A stretch of DNA of 64,000 nucleotides from Lachnospiraceae bacterium (GCA_910575075.1 CAJTCY010000002.1:1-64000), one strand, 5' to 3'; shown: positions 34,564 through 42,728, numbered from the stretch's first letter. The notes: generated by a model not told the origin, from the letters alone. Made by a program: numbers and translations.

Positions 34564-34746
34564 CTACGAAGTACGGATGGTATATTCCATCATTTCATAG
34601 TGAAGCTCTGTCCCTTCTGAAATCTCTGGCGGCAGCAAAGCTCTTGCCACACATTTCAATTCCTGCTGCGGCTGATTGACCTGCTGCAGATATGCATAAT
34701 CTCCGTCCAATCTTGCTACGGTGTATTCAATAGGTCCAAAATTCAT
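34564..34746 (-). CDS. DUF3006-like small protein
   Basis: 60 residues: MNFGPIEYTVARLDGDYAYL followed by an acidic beta-rich tail. The opening VARLDGDYAYL resembles the DRxEGDYAVL start of DUF3006 proteins, small proteins of unknown function. GGAGGAG precedes the ATG. Before insertion of the palindromic element it lay about 20 bases behind the sigma-like gene, so the two were probably an operon. The family call is tentative. Confidence 0.6.
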   Translation of the reverse strand: MNFGPIEYTVARLDGDYAYLQQVNQPQQELKCVARALLPPEISEGTELHYEMMEYTIRTS

Positions 34747-34781
34747 ACGTCTTCTCCTCCCTTCTCTTATAGTCAGCTATT

Positions 34782-35064
34782 TAGGTAATTGCTAAACTAT
34801 CAAATTATCGAAATTTCATATACAATTTATACAATTATGCTTAAATATTTTACTCATATAAACGCACAAAATGCAGAGCGCACCAAGCATTTCAACGAAC
34901 CACTTAATACGAAAATCATGTTCCGCAAAGGCTTCCATGATTTTTGTGTTTCGTTTCCATGGTGCTAAAATGCATTTCTAAGCGTTTATATGAAAAATAT
35001 TTCTTCTTATATTTTTTGAATTGTATATGAAATTCTCAAAACTATTGAGTTTAACAATTACCTA
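34782..35064. mobile_element. Palindromic MITE-like element, copy B
   Basis: 283 bp of the same family as the elements at 20.3 and 63.4 kb, with TAGGTAATTGC/CAATTACCTA ends and full-length self-complementarity. The flanks ATAGTCaGCTATT and ATAGTCcGCTATT form a 13-bp target duplication with one mismatch. It has inserted at the stop codon of the sigma-like gene and now supplies that gene's last codons and stop. Confidence 0.88.
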
Positions 35065-35902
35065 ATAGTCCGCTATTTCCCTCTGCCTTTTCATGCAAAG
35101 CAAGAATATCTGAAATTTCCTCTTCTGGAATCCTGGTGTACTCACAGAGTTCCTGCAGCGAAGGTATTGTTCCATTTTCCTCTGCCAGTGCTTTTCTCGC
35201 CTCATACACCAGACTCACCTTTGCCAGAATTGTATTCTCATTGTCAGTCTCACCCTCCAGCTCCCGCCGGTAACTTTTAAGCCCTTCGATGACAAATTCT
35301 TCCAATTTCTGCTCTAACTCTTTTTTCCGATTTTCCTGCAGGACTCCTCTGCCATCATCTGCCATCCCATACTCTGAACCTTTTCCCAGAAGCTGGCGCA
35401 GCCCCAGCAGAAGCCCCATATTTCCTTCCTGTACAAGATCCTCCAGCAGCGCTTTTGCCGTGGTATATTTTTCTGCAAGACGAATTACTTTTTTCAGCCA
35501 TTGACCAGACAAATCCGCAATCACTGCCTCATCCCCGGCCAGGAGCCGTTGATACAAATTCCTTTCCTGATCTTTATCCAAGGCAGGTACAGCAGAAATC
35601 TCGTTCAAATACATGCGAAAATGAGCGGAATAAGAAGTCTCCTTTTTTTCCTCACTCTTACTGCCCTTCTTCCTCACCTGCTGTCCCTGCGTTTTGGGCT
35701 TATCTTCATTTTCTGCCGGTTCTTCTCTGTCAGTTTCTTGCGGCATCTGCAGATACTGGTATATCATATCCTGCTGTTCTTCAGACAGCTCCATATCCTG
35801 AAAATAACTCTGTACTTCTTCCCTGGACATTGGCCCTGCACCCGTCTTCGCAATCTCCTGTACGGAGCGCAGCGTCTCCATAAAAGTTATTTTATCTACC
35901 AT
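35051..35902 (-). CDS. Sigma-70-like protein lacking region 4
   Basis: 283 residues. After a 90-residue variable N-terminus there is a region 1.2-like segment (FRMYLNEISAVPALDKDQERNLYQ) and a region 2-like segment (LLEDLVQEGNMGLLLGLRQLLG). No clear -10-reading helix follows. A region 3-like end is present (GTIPSLQELCEYTRIPEEEI), but there is no region 4, which contacts -35. It may be a divergent sigma or a sigma-derived regulator. GGAGG lies five bases before the chosen ATG. The last six residues and the stop come from the inserted element. Confidence 0.7.
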   Translation of the reverse strand: MVDKITFMETLRSVQEIAKTGAGPMSREEVQSYFQDMELSEEQQDMIYQYLQMPQETDREEPAENEDKPKTQGQQVRKKGSKSEEKKETSYSAHFRMYLNEISAVPALDKDQERNLYQRLLAGDEAVIADLSGQWLKKVIRLAEKYTTAKALLEDLVQEGNMGLLLGLRQLLGKGSEYGMADDGRGVLQENRKKELEQKLEEFVIEGLKSYRRELEGETDNENTILAKVSLVYEARKALAEENGTIPSLQELCEYTRIPEEEISDILALHEKAEGNSGLLGNC

Positions 35903-35952
35903 AATCTCCTCCATTCGCAGGCTCTTCGCTGCGTACTTGCATTCTATTATAA

Positions 35953-35981
35953 AATATAGCAAAAAACCGTACTATTTTCAA
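35953..35981 (-). promoter_or_regulatory. Promoter of the sigma-like gene
   Basis: TTGAAA, 17 bp and TATATT on the minus strand, divergent from the promoter of the Myb-deaminase gene. Confidence 0.6.
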
Positions 35982-35994
35982 TGAATAGTTTTTC

Positions 35995-36023
35995 TTTACA
36001 CTATTTCAATATCATGATAGAAT
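35995..36023 (+). promoter_or_regulatory. Promoter of the Myb-deaminase gene
   Basis: TTTACA, 17 bp and TAGAAT, 25 bases before the start codon. Confidence 0.65.
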
Positions 36024-36048
36024 ATAAAAACGAAAGGCGGTGAGCGGA

Positions 36049-36915
36049 ATGTATGCAATGTTTCAGAATAAAACGCAGTCGAAACATAATAACAGCAAAA
36101 TTATTCAAAGATGCCCGAAGCGGCGTGGCCGTACTTCATTTCAGCTTCACGAAGACCGGTTGCTGCGCCAGCTGGTAGAAACTTACGGTCCTAAGAATTG
36201 GCAACAAATTTCTTCACATTTTAATGGAACCCGGACTGCAAGAGAATGCCGTGAGCGCTGGAATCTTTATTTGGCTCCTATAAAACAAAATCCACCCTGG
36301 ACTGCTGAAGAAGAGACACGTTTAATGAACCTTGTACAAGAAATAGGTACCAGGTACGCAGTCCTGGCTAAATTTTTTTCAAACCGATCGGAGGCAAACA
36401 TAAAAAATAAATATTCACAATTACGAAGAACTTTTATAAGACAACCGAAATTGTCAGCAACAAAGCCAAACGGCATGATCGATTTTCCTATTCCAGACCT
36501 TCTGGAAATGGACCGTTCAGCCTATTCTACAACTTGTGCGCTCGTAATTCCAGACTTTGAAAGTTTCAGATTCACCAGCGGTGGCAATCTTCATGCTGAA
36601 GAAAAGGCTGTTGAATTTGCGGAAAAGCTTCCACAGATAGCAGCTGGTATTTTTCCCAAAGATGTTTCTCTTTTCTTTCAGATATCCAAAAGCCCCTGTA
36701 CCTCACAAGGGGAGCATCCAACCAGAACTGATGGCAAACCAGGTTGTTTACAACGAATAGAATCTTTAAATGGCAAGACCATCAATGGAACCACATTTCA
36801 TTGCAGCATGGGCGCTACAAAGCCATATCAGCCTCAAATGACAGGCGGCAAACAGTCTTCTATTAACGCATATAACAGCTCTTCTGTCCCTCATGCCGGG
36901 TTTGTGCGCACTTAA
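36049..36915 (+). CDS. Tandem Myb-repeat protein with cytidine-deaminase-like C-terminal domain
   Basis: 288 residues in two parts. Residues 30-127 are two Myb/SANT repeats: FQLHEDRLLRQLVETYG..NW..I..HF..RTARECRERW, then WTAEEETRLMNLVQEIG..Y..LAKFFSNRSEANIKNKY, the R2R3 layout of eukaryotic Myb, with some Trp replaced by Phe/Tyr. Residues 160-245 look like a deaminase fold: strands CALVIPDF and FRFTSGGN, helix with His182-Ala-Glu184, strand VSLFFQIS ending in SPC (Cys217), then Cys233 before helix LQRIESL. His182, Cys217 and Cys233 could bind zinc with Glu184 as proton shuttle. The 15-residue gap between the Cys is longer than usual. AGGCGGTGA precedes the ATG. A HicB gene follows with no terminator between. 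Substrate unknown. Confidence 0.7.
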   Translation: MYAMFQNKTQSKHNNSKIIQRCPKRRGRTSFQLHEDRLLRQLVETYGPKNWQQISSHFNGTRTARECRERWNLYLAPIKQNPPWTAEEETRLMNLVQEIGTRYAVLAKFFSNRSEANIKNKYSQLRRTFIRQPKLSATKPNGMIDFPIPDLLEMDRSAYSTTCALVIPDFESFRFTSGGNLHAEEKAVEFAEKLPQIAAGIFPKDVSLFFQISKSPCTSQGEHPTRTDGKPGCLQRIESLNGKTINGTTFHCSMGATKPYQPQMTGGKQSSINAYNSSSVPHAGFVRT

Positions 36916-36988
36916 ACCTGATTGACATAAATTAATCATCCGTGAGAAAATAAATTTCTCCATTTACATAAGAAAGGAGCATTTAACT

Positions 36989-37384
36989 ATGGCAAAATAT
37001 GCTTATCCCGCGATTTTCGCACCAGAAGAAGAAGGTGGTTTCTCCATTGTATTTCCTGACCTGGAAAACTGTTACACTTACGGTGATGATATCGTAGACG
37101 GACTGATGCGGGCGGAAGACGTTCTGGCACTTGTCCTTTATAATTACGAGAAGGAGCGAAGAGAAATCCCTCTCCCTTCGGATGCGGCTTACCTTGCCGT
37201 CCCGGAAAACGGGTTTGTGAATTTTGTAGCATGCGATACCATACAATACCGAAAAATGTACAATAATAAATCTGTCAAAAAGACGCTTACGATTCCAGAA
37301 TGGCTTAGTGACGCTGCTGCTGAAAAAGAACTGGTTCTCTCCCAGGTACTGCAGGAAGCTCTGATTGCCAAAATACAAATATAA
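36989..37384 (+). CDS. hicB: HicB-family antitoxin without an adjacent HicA
   Basis: 131 residues: the HicB partial RNase-H-like domain (YPAIFAPEEEGGFSIVFPDL, then a CYTYGDD segment and a helix) and a C-terminal ribbon-helix-helix-like segment (KKTLTIPEWLSDAAAEKEL). HicB normally binds HicA, a small RNase toxin encoded next to it. The 73 bases upstream and the sequence downstream hold no HicA. AAGGAG precedes the ATG. It is probably in the operon of the Myb-deaminase gene, which occupies the toxin position. Confidence 0.88.
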   Translation: MAKYAYPAIFAPEEEGGFSIVFPDLENCYTYGDDIVDGLMRAEDVLALVLYNYEKERREIPLPSDAAYLAVPENGFVNFVACDTIQYRKMYNNKSVKKTLTIPEWLSDAAAEKELVLSQVLQEALIAKIQI

Positions 37385-37403
37385 TACACAGTATCATACA
37401 TAC

Positions 37404-37443
37404 AGAAAAAAGACCTTCTGCTGTTGCAGAAAGTCTTTTTTCT
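37404..37443. terminator. Bidirectional terminator between hicB and the leftward operon
   Basis: AAAAAAGAC-c-TTCTGC pairs with GCAGAA-a-GTCTTTTTT across a TGTT loop. A-tract and T-tract on both sides serve both strands. Confidence 0.9.
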
Positions 37444-37492
37444 AATTTCATTTAATCATTGCTTCAGTAGTCAATGCCAAAGCAATATCTAT

Positions 37493-37609
37493 CTAATTTG
37501 GTAGTTCAGCCATATCTGTATTATCTTCTGAGAATCCCTCTGCCGTCTCATTACTGCTGTTTGGCATATCGGTTTCCTCTGATAATCTCAAACCCATGGT
37601 TGTCTGCAT
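37493..37609 (-). CDS. Putative 38-residue acidic peptide at the end of the LytTR operon
   Basis: An ATG directly after AAGGAGG, 11 bases past the previous stop, opens 38 codons ending MAELPN. A second ATG four codons on is better spaced from the ribosome site. It is acidic and Ser/Asn/Thr-rich, without a hydrophobic segment or recognised motif. It could be a small regulator or exported peptide, or merely a frame that happens to be open. Confidence 0.4.
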   Translation of the reverse strand: MQTTMGLRLSEETDMPNSSNETAEGFSEDNTDMAELPN

Positions 37610-37620
37610 CCTCCTTCTGA

Positions 37621-38391
37621 TTACCAGATTTCTTTCAGCACCTGTTCCCAGTGCAAACCAATTGATAACTCTGGACGATATTCCTGGAAAGAATCTACCT
37701 TCTGGCGCAGACGCTCGAGATTTTTTTCTGAAATTGCCTGCATATATGCTTCTTTTACTTTCTGTTCAATATCCTCTGGCTTCTCCGGAGGTTTTTTGCC
37801 TCCAAAAGATTCCTGAATCTGTACCATGACCTTCTTAGAAGCAGCTATAAACGTAGTCCGGGCTTCATAAGCATAATCTAATTCCGCTAACCTGTCCTCT
37901 ACCGTTTCCTCTCTCCGCTCTCCAGTATCTTTGTCGATCACATACGTTGTGTCTCTGTCTTCTCTTGAGAATTCATCCACAATGCGGTCATACACCACCT
38001 GATATGCCTTTGCCCAGGAAGTAACAGAATTATCAAACGATTTTTCTCCTGCCTGGCTTCCCCATGACGCACGCTCATCCTCAATGACTTTGCCCATTTC
38101 CTGCCAGAAATTACTGGTATAGTCCATCAATTTTGTGTGAAGCTGCTTATCTAATTCCTCCAATTCAGCCTGGAGATCCCTGGAATGGTTCAGCCCGTTT
38201 TCATTCAGATATTTACGCATTTCGCTGGCAGAGTTCATACCTTCCTGAGAAAATGATATTTTGTCCCTGGTAAAATCCTGAGTTTTCTGTTCATGTTTTT
38301 GTTCCTGAGCACGGGCAGCAAGCTCTTCATAAGTGGGGATATGTTTGTTTAATTTAGGAATATCTGTTCTTCCTGCATATATCTTACTCAT
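37621..38391 (-). CDS. Hypothetical coiled-coil-rich protein
   Basis: 256 residues, not recognised. Very hydrophilic, with long predicted helices (LQAELEELDKQLHTKLMDY; EDRLAELDYAYEARTTFIAA) and no signal peptide or membrane segment. The segment DKISFSQEG is reminiscent of signatures in flagellum-associated proteins of Clostridia but proves nothing. AGGTGG precedes the ATG, nine bases after the previous gene, so it shares an operon with the FliD-like protein and the LytTR regulator. Confidence 0.75.
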   Translation of the reverse strand: MSKIYAGRTDIPKLNKHIPTYEELAARAQEQKHEQKTQDFTRDKISFSQEGMNSASEMRKYLNENGLNHSRDLQAELEELDKQLHTKLMDYTSNFWQEMGKVIEDERASWGSQAGEKSFDNSVTSWAKAYQVVYDRIVDEFSREDRDTTYVIDKDTGERREETVEDRLAELDYAYEARTTFIAASKKVMVQIQESFGGKKPPEKPEDIEQKVKEAYMQAISEKNLERLRQKVDSFQEYRPELSIGLHWEQVLKEIW

Positions 38392-38399
38392 ATTGCCAC

Positions 38400-39047
38400 C
38401 TAACCCCAGAAATTATATTTGTTCGCTTCTGCAAAATAATTACTGCCAGAAGCGTTATACTGGTTAGACGCACTGCTGGCATTTGCGTGAGCATTGTCTG
38501 AAATACGGTCAGCCAAAAAGGACATCTTTTCTGTAAAGGTACCTCCCAGAACCTGCTCCAGGACAGCTGTATCTGCCGCTTTGAATTTATCTTTATCCAG
38601 GCTTAAGCTGCCGTCCTTCCCCTGAGTAATTCCAATAGACTCCAGACCTTCTTTTTCCCCCTGTACTGCTTCCAAAAGATTTTGGCGGTAATACTGGTTC
38701 AAAGGAGACATATTGCTCTTTAGGGATTTTACCGTTTGATTATAATGATTGAGAAGGCTTTCCACGTATTCACCGATTTCCTCTGTACTGCCGCTTTTCT
38801 TTGCCTCTTCAAACAACTCTTTATCACGAAGCTTCTCTGCAGACTGCTGCAGTTCATCCGCGGATTTCTTAAGAGCCTCATAATTTTTCTTCTGCGCCTG
38901 GGATACTGTATTTTGCTGATTCAGCGCAGATAAGGAATTGCTATTCCAACTTTGGCTGTTTTTGATCCCATCCAGCAGAGACATCGTATTTACTGGAAGC
39001 CCTGCCTTTCTCATAGATGTGTTCAGCATTTGTGTGGTAATTCTCAT
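38400..39047 (-). CDS. Hypothetical protein with flagellar-cap/hook-like features
   Basis: 215 residues. The N-terminus MRITTQMLNTSMRKAG resembles the start of flagellin and FlgL-type proteins. The central part (TVSQAQKKNYEALKKSADELQQSAEKL) is helical. The segment DGSLSLDKDKFKAA..VLEQVLGGTFTEK resembles the C-terminal part of FliD cap proteins. The end is Asn/Ser-rich. It has no signal peptide. No other flagellar gene is in the window, so a surface or secreted filament role is only a suggestion. AAGGAGG precedes the ATG. Confidence 0.65.
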   Translation of the reverse strand: MRITTQMLNTSMRKAGLPVNTMSLLDGIKNSQSWNSNSLSALNQQNTVSQAQKKNYEALKKSADELQQSAEKLRDKELFEEAKKSGSTEEIGEYVESLLNHYNQTVKSLKSNMSPLNQYYRQNLLEAVQGEKEGLESIGITQGKDGSLSLDKDKFKAADTAVLEQVLGGTFTEKMSFLADRISDNAHANASSASNQYNASGSNYFAEANKYNFWG

Positions 39048-39060
39048 TACTCATCCTCCT

Positions 39061-39780
39061 TTAATCAGTTCTGTTTCCATTTTCTACATAGGCAAGATAC
39101 TCTTTTACGAATTCCGTATATTTATATCTTGAAATTAATAGTTTCTCTCCATTCGTAAGGGTAACTGCAGTCTTGCTGTAACCGTCTACAAACGCAAGAT
39201 TCACCAGATATCCTTTATGAATCCGAAAAAACTGTCCACACAGTTCCTTCTCTAACGCCCCTATTTTCGCATAATATTCCAGTTTTTCATCCTTCAAATG
39301 AAGTATAACCTTATGTCCCTGGCTTTCCGCGTAATAAATATTATCCAGACAAATAGCTTTGCTTGCGCCTGCATACTGAATCACCAGAGACTGCTTCGGC
39401 CGTCTCATTCCTGACAAAATCTGTTCTATGGCACGTTTTAAAACCAAAGCAAACCTTCTCTCATTTACCGGTTTTAACAGATATTGAAATGCCCCTACGT
39501 CAAAGGCATCATAAACATATTTTTCGTATGCGGTCACAAAGACAATCAATGGCTGTTTTTCGCACTCTCTGTTACGGATTTCTACGGCAAGTTTCATGCC
39601 GTCTCCAGGAGTCTGCAGCTTCATTTCCAGAAACACCAGGTCGAATCCTCCCTCTCCCGCCAGATATTCTTCGCCGGAATAATATTCTGTAATTTCACAT
39701 TCTGCATATTGTTTTCTCACAAGCTCAGAAAGGTAGGCTCGTGCATCTGTTTCGTTGTCACATACTGCAATTCTTATCAT
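39061..39780 (-). CDS. LytTR-type response regulator with altered phosphorylation site
   Basis: 239 residues: receiver domain then LytTR DNA-binding domain (FFRIHKGYLVNLAFVDGY). Where the family has the phospho-acceptor Asp (FLD), this protein has Glu52 (LVFLEMKL), and the acidic pocket reads CDNE instead of CDDE. Thr83 and Lys103 are kept. Glu can mimic phospho-Asp, so it may be constitutively active or controlled without a kinase; none is adjacent. AGAGGAG precedes the ATG. It heads an operon with the two following hypothetical genes. Confidence 0.88.
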   Translation of the reverse strand: MIRIAVCDNETDARAYLSELVRKQYAECEITEYYSGEEYLAGEGGFDLVFLEMKLQTPGDGMKLAVEIRNRECEKQPLIVFVTAYEKYVYDAFDVGAFQYLLKPVNERRFALVLKRAIEQILSGMRRPKQSLVIQYAGASKAICLDNIYYAESQGHKVILHLKDEKLEYYAKIGALEKELCGQFFRIHKGYLVNLAFVDGYSKTAVTLTNGEKLLISRYKYTEFVKEYLAYVENGNRTD

Positions 39781-39832
39781 ATTCTCCTCTGCTTTCCTTA
39801 TGTTTATCGGAAATCAGAAAATATTTTTAACA

Positions 39833-39848
39833 CAATTTGCACAAATTG
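39833..39848. promoter_or_regulatory. Perfect dyad upstream of the LytTR regulator
   Basis: CAATTTG-CA-CAAATTG, about 55 bases before the regulator start: a possible operator. The rest of 39849-40176 shows no gene. It holds ACTACCAAGTAGTTTTTT near 39990 (a small rightward terminator-like hairpin) and AT-rich sequence. Confidence 0.35.
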
Positions 39849-40176
39849 ACACTTTTCCGACGTAAATGGACACGGCAAAGGAAAGATTGAATGATAGAGA
39901 CAAGAAAAGAATGGTGAGATCATCCGCTCTTTCCCTGTCCATATTGGATAATATTTAAATGTATTCCTAAATATTTTCAGTAAAACATACTACCAAGTAG
40001 TTTTTTGCCGCGATATTCGATAAAATTATTCTATGCCTAATTTGGAGGAAAATTAAAACGGAAAATATAGATCGGAACGGTATATAGATGCTGGTATTTG
40101 AAGTAATGACGTGATAAAAAAATACGCGTATTACTCGGATATAAGAATGAAAGTTCTATTAGAAAGAATATTCTAA

Positions 40177-40258
40177 TGGATGGAGAAGGATTCGAACCTT
40201 CGAAGGCGTTGCCAACAGATTTACAGTCTGCCCCCTTTGGCCACTCGGGAATCCATCC
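40177..40258 (-). tRNA. tRNA-Tyr (anticodon GTA)
   Basis: On the minus strand: acceptor GGATGGA/TCCATCC, D-arm around CCGAGTGGCC, anticodon arm CAGACTGTAAATCTG with GTA at the centre, a long variable arm as in class II tRNAs, and T-arm GAAGGTTCGAATCCTTC. CCA is not encoded. TTAGAA...TTCTAA just after it may be a weak terminator. Confidence 0.95.
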
Positions 40259-40301
40259 ATACTCAAGACAAGTATATCACTGTTTGTCCTGACTATACTA
40301 A

Positions 40302-40330
40302 ATTATAACATATGTTTTTTTGTCTTGCAA
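40302..40330 (-). promoter_or_regulatory. Promoter of tRNA-Tyr
   Basis: TTGCAA, 17 bp and TATAAT on the minus strand, about 45 bases before the tRNA. Confidence 0.8.
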
Positions 40331-40520
40331 GACTATTTTTGAGTTTTTTCAAAAAATGGAATACAGGTTCCATTCACTCCACGTCATTCGCAGAGGATCA
40401 TACATCATTCAATGAATATTCAGAGTGGCAAACGGTGCAAAACCTATTGATTTTCAATGATTTTACACCATTTCAATACAAGGAAACTGACGCCCTTCTC
40501 TTCATGCTTCCGCCTTTGGA

Positions 40521-42626
40521 TTATTCCTTTCCGATATTCTTCAAAATCACTGCCGAATTAGGCGGAAGAGAAATATGAAGGCGGCCATTACTGACCTCAT
40601 AAAATTCCGGTTCCAAGGAGTAGGATTCTGGTGTTGTAAACATAATCCGTTCCAGCCTGGTTTTTCGCTCCATCTCCGCCGGCCAGACTCTCCAAACCAT
40701 ATCTCTCTGGACATAATCATTATTGATGACAATTACAAACTGCTGCAGACGGTTGAAACGTCCATAGCACATAACCTGATAATCTCCGCCCAGAAATTTC
40801 AGGGAGCCTGTACGGAATGCATCATATCTCCTGTGAATTCTTATTATGTCACGATGGAATGCCAAAAGCTCCTGATCTTCCTTTCCCCAAGGATAAGTTC
40901 TGCGGTTATCTGGATCTGTGAAACCCACAACCCCTACCTCATCCCCATAATAGATCGTAGGCGCTCCAGGCCAGGTCATCTGAATCACCACTGCTTCTTT
41001 CATAACACCTTTATTTACATCTTCACCTGCTGCCGCACTCCCCAGACCGTCAACTCTTCCTACTTTATGATTGGTACGAGTCAAAAATCTGGAATGGTCA
41101 TGATTAGACAATTCATTCATGGCACATTGCAGAGAAGAGGTCATAAAACGGGTCATATAATAATTCATGGCACCCTCAAAATTCTGGAAATTCCCCAGCA
41201 TATCCTGCCTGTAACCATCACTGTGTTTCTCCATTCCTGTAAGAAACCATGTCAAAGGTTCCATAAAAGCATCATAATTCATTACGGTATCCCATTGGTC
41301 ACCCCGCAGCCATTCCACCGGATCTCCATAATGCTCCGCAAGAATAATCGCCTCAGGATTTGCTTCTCTCACAGCCTTCCGAAAATCCCTCCAGAACTGA
41401 TGGTTAAATTCTACCGAATGCCCCAGATCCGCAGCAACATCCAAACGCCAGCCATCCGCATTAAATGGCGGAGATACCCACTTTCTGCCAATATCCAGAA
41501 TATATTCATATAGATCTTCAGAACCTTCATAATTTAACTTTGGCAGGGTATCATGCCCCCACCAGCCGTCATAACTGCCATTATAAGGCCAGCGGTTCTC
41601 ATCATGAAACTGAAAAAAATCACGGTAGGGACTGTCTGCTGAGATATATGCCCCAGTGGCATATCCGAGCTCTTTTTCATAAATCAGCTCTTTGTCCAGC
41701 CATTTATTAAAAGACCCACAATGATTAAATACACCATCTAAAATCACACGCATTCCACGTTTATGCGCTTCTTCCACCAGTTTGGCAAACAGTTCATTGC
41801 TGGCTTCCAGATTTCTGCGGTCAGAGACACGCTTAATATATTTGGTGGCTTCTGTATTATCTGTTGCTCCCAAATTCAGAAGCTTGCCGCCGTCTTCCAC
41901 AATCTTTCCATAGTGCGGATCTATATAATCATAATCCTGGATATCATACTTATGATTGGATGGAGACACAAATAAGGGATTAAAATACAGCACCTCCACA
42001 CCCAAATCCTGCAGATAATCCAGCTTCTGCATGACGCCCGCCAGATCTCCGCCGTAGAATTCTCCTACTCCAAACTCCGCAGGACATTTCTCCCAATCAT
42101 CCACATGCTGGCTGTATACCTTAATATAGTAATATTCATTTGTCTGCACATCATTTGAAGGATCTCCGTTGCAAAAACGATCCACCAGAATTTGATACAT
42201 TACTGCCCCTTTTGCCCAGTCGGGGACGGAGAAACCTGGTACAATGGTAAAAGCATAATCCTGACGAATCTCAGGAGATACCCCCATTCTGTCATAATAA
42301 CAATGGAGCATGCCTGTAGCAATCTCAAAATAATACCGATAAGGTTCTGTTCCCAGCTGCACTTTTACCTGATAGTAATCAAAGCCCCCTCTCGTTTCTG
42401 TCCTTTTCATCGGAATCTTGCCTGCTTCACTGCGCAGCCACACAATATCCACATTGTCCCTGGCCGTACGGAAAGTAAGCGTTACCTCTTCATTTTCCTT
42501 AGGCTCTGGAGGATTTCTATAATCTTTGGTTCCATCAGCAAAGAGTGCATGCTTATGCAGCAAAGGACGCATCAGCATCATATATTGTTGTCTCTGATTC
42601 AGCTCATAGATCGAATACTCTTTCAT
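40521..42626 (-). CDS. Alpha-amylase family glycosidase (GH13, neopullulanase/cyclomaltodextrinase-like)
   Basis: 701 residues. An N-terminal beta-sandwich (residues about 30-130) precedes the (beta/alpha)8 barrel, as in neopullulanases and cyclomaltodextrinases. Catalytic residues are visible: nucleophile Asp in GWRLDVAADL, acid/base Glu in IILAEHYGD, and the third Asp in LSNHDHSRF; LDGVFNHCG is conserved region I. No signal peptide, so it should act on imported maltodextrins. The ATG follows AAGGG and AGAGG; a GTG six codons earlier overlaps that site. No transporter is adjacent. Confidence 0.88.
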   Translation of the reverse strand: MKEYSIYELNQRQQYMMLMRPLLHKHALFADGTKDYRNPPEPKENEEVTLTFRTARDNVDIVWLRSEAGKIPMKRTETRGGFDYYQVKVQLGTEPYRYYFEIATGMLHCYYDRMGVSPEIRQDYAFTIVPGFSVPDWAKGAVMYQILVDRFCNGDPSNDVQTNEYYYIKVYSQHVDDWEKCPAEFGVGEFYGGDLAGVMQKLDYLQDLGVEVLYFNPLFVSPSNHKYDIQDYDYIDPHYGKIVEDGGKLLNLGATDNTEATKYIKRVSDRRNLEASNELFAKLVEEAHKRGMRVILDGVFNHCGSFNKWLDKELIYEKELGYATGAYISADSPYRDFFQFHDENRWPYNGSYDGWWGHDTLPKLNYEGSEDLYEYILDIGRKWVSPPFNADGWRLDVAADLGHSVEFNHQFWRDFRKAVREANPEAIILAEHYGDPVEWLRGDQWDTVMNYDAFMEPLTWFLTGMEKHSDGYRQDMLGNFQNFEGAMNYYMTRFMTSSLQCAMNELSNHDHSRFLTRTNHKVGRVDGLGSAAAGEDVNKGVMKEAVVIQMTWPGAPTIYYGDEVGVVGFTDPDNRRTYPWGKEDQELLAFHRDIIRIHRRYDAFRTGSLKFLGGDYQVMCYGRFNRLQQFVIVINNDYVQRDMVWRVWPAEMERKTRLERIMFTTPESYSLEPEFYEVSNGRLHISLPPNSAVILKNIGKE

Positions 42627-42728
42627 AGCCCTTAACCTCTTCACAAATTAGTCTGTTACTTTCTATTCTATAGGATAGTCACAGGTAAATCAACAGTTAA
42701 TTCTACTCTTATTTTGTTTTTTCTTCTC

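Noticed and set aside
35051-35070. Truncation of the sigma-like gene by the element
   Set aside because: The left target duplicate preserves a TGA in the same frame, so the gene probably ended here before insertion and has been slightly extended.
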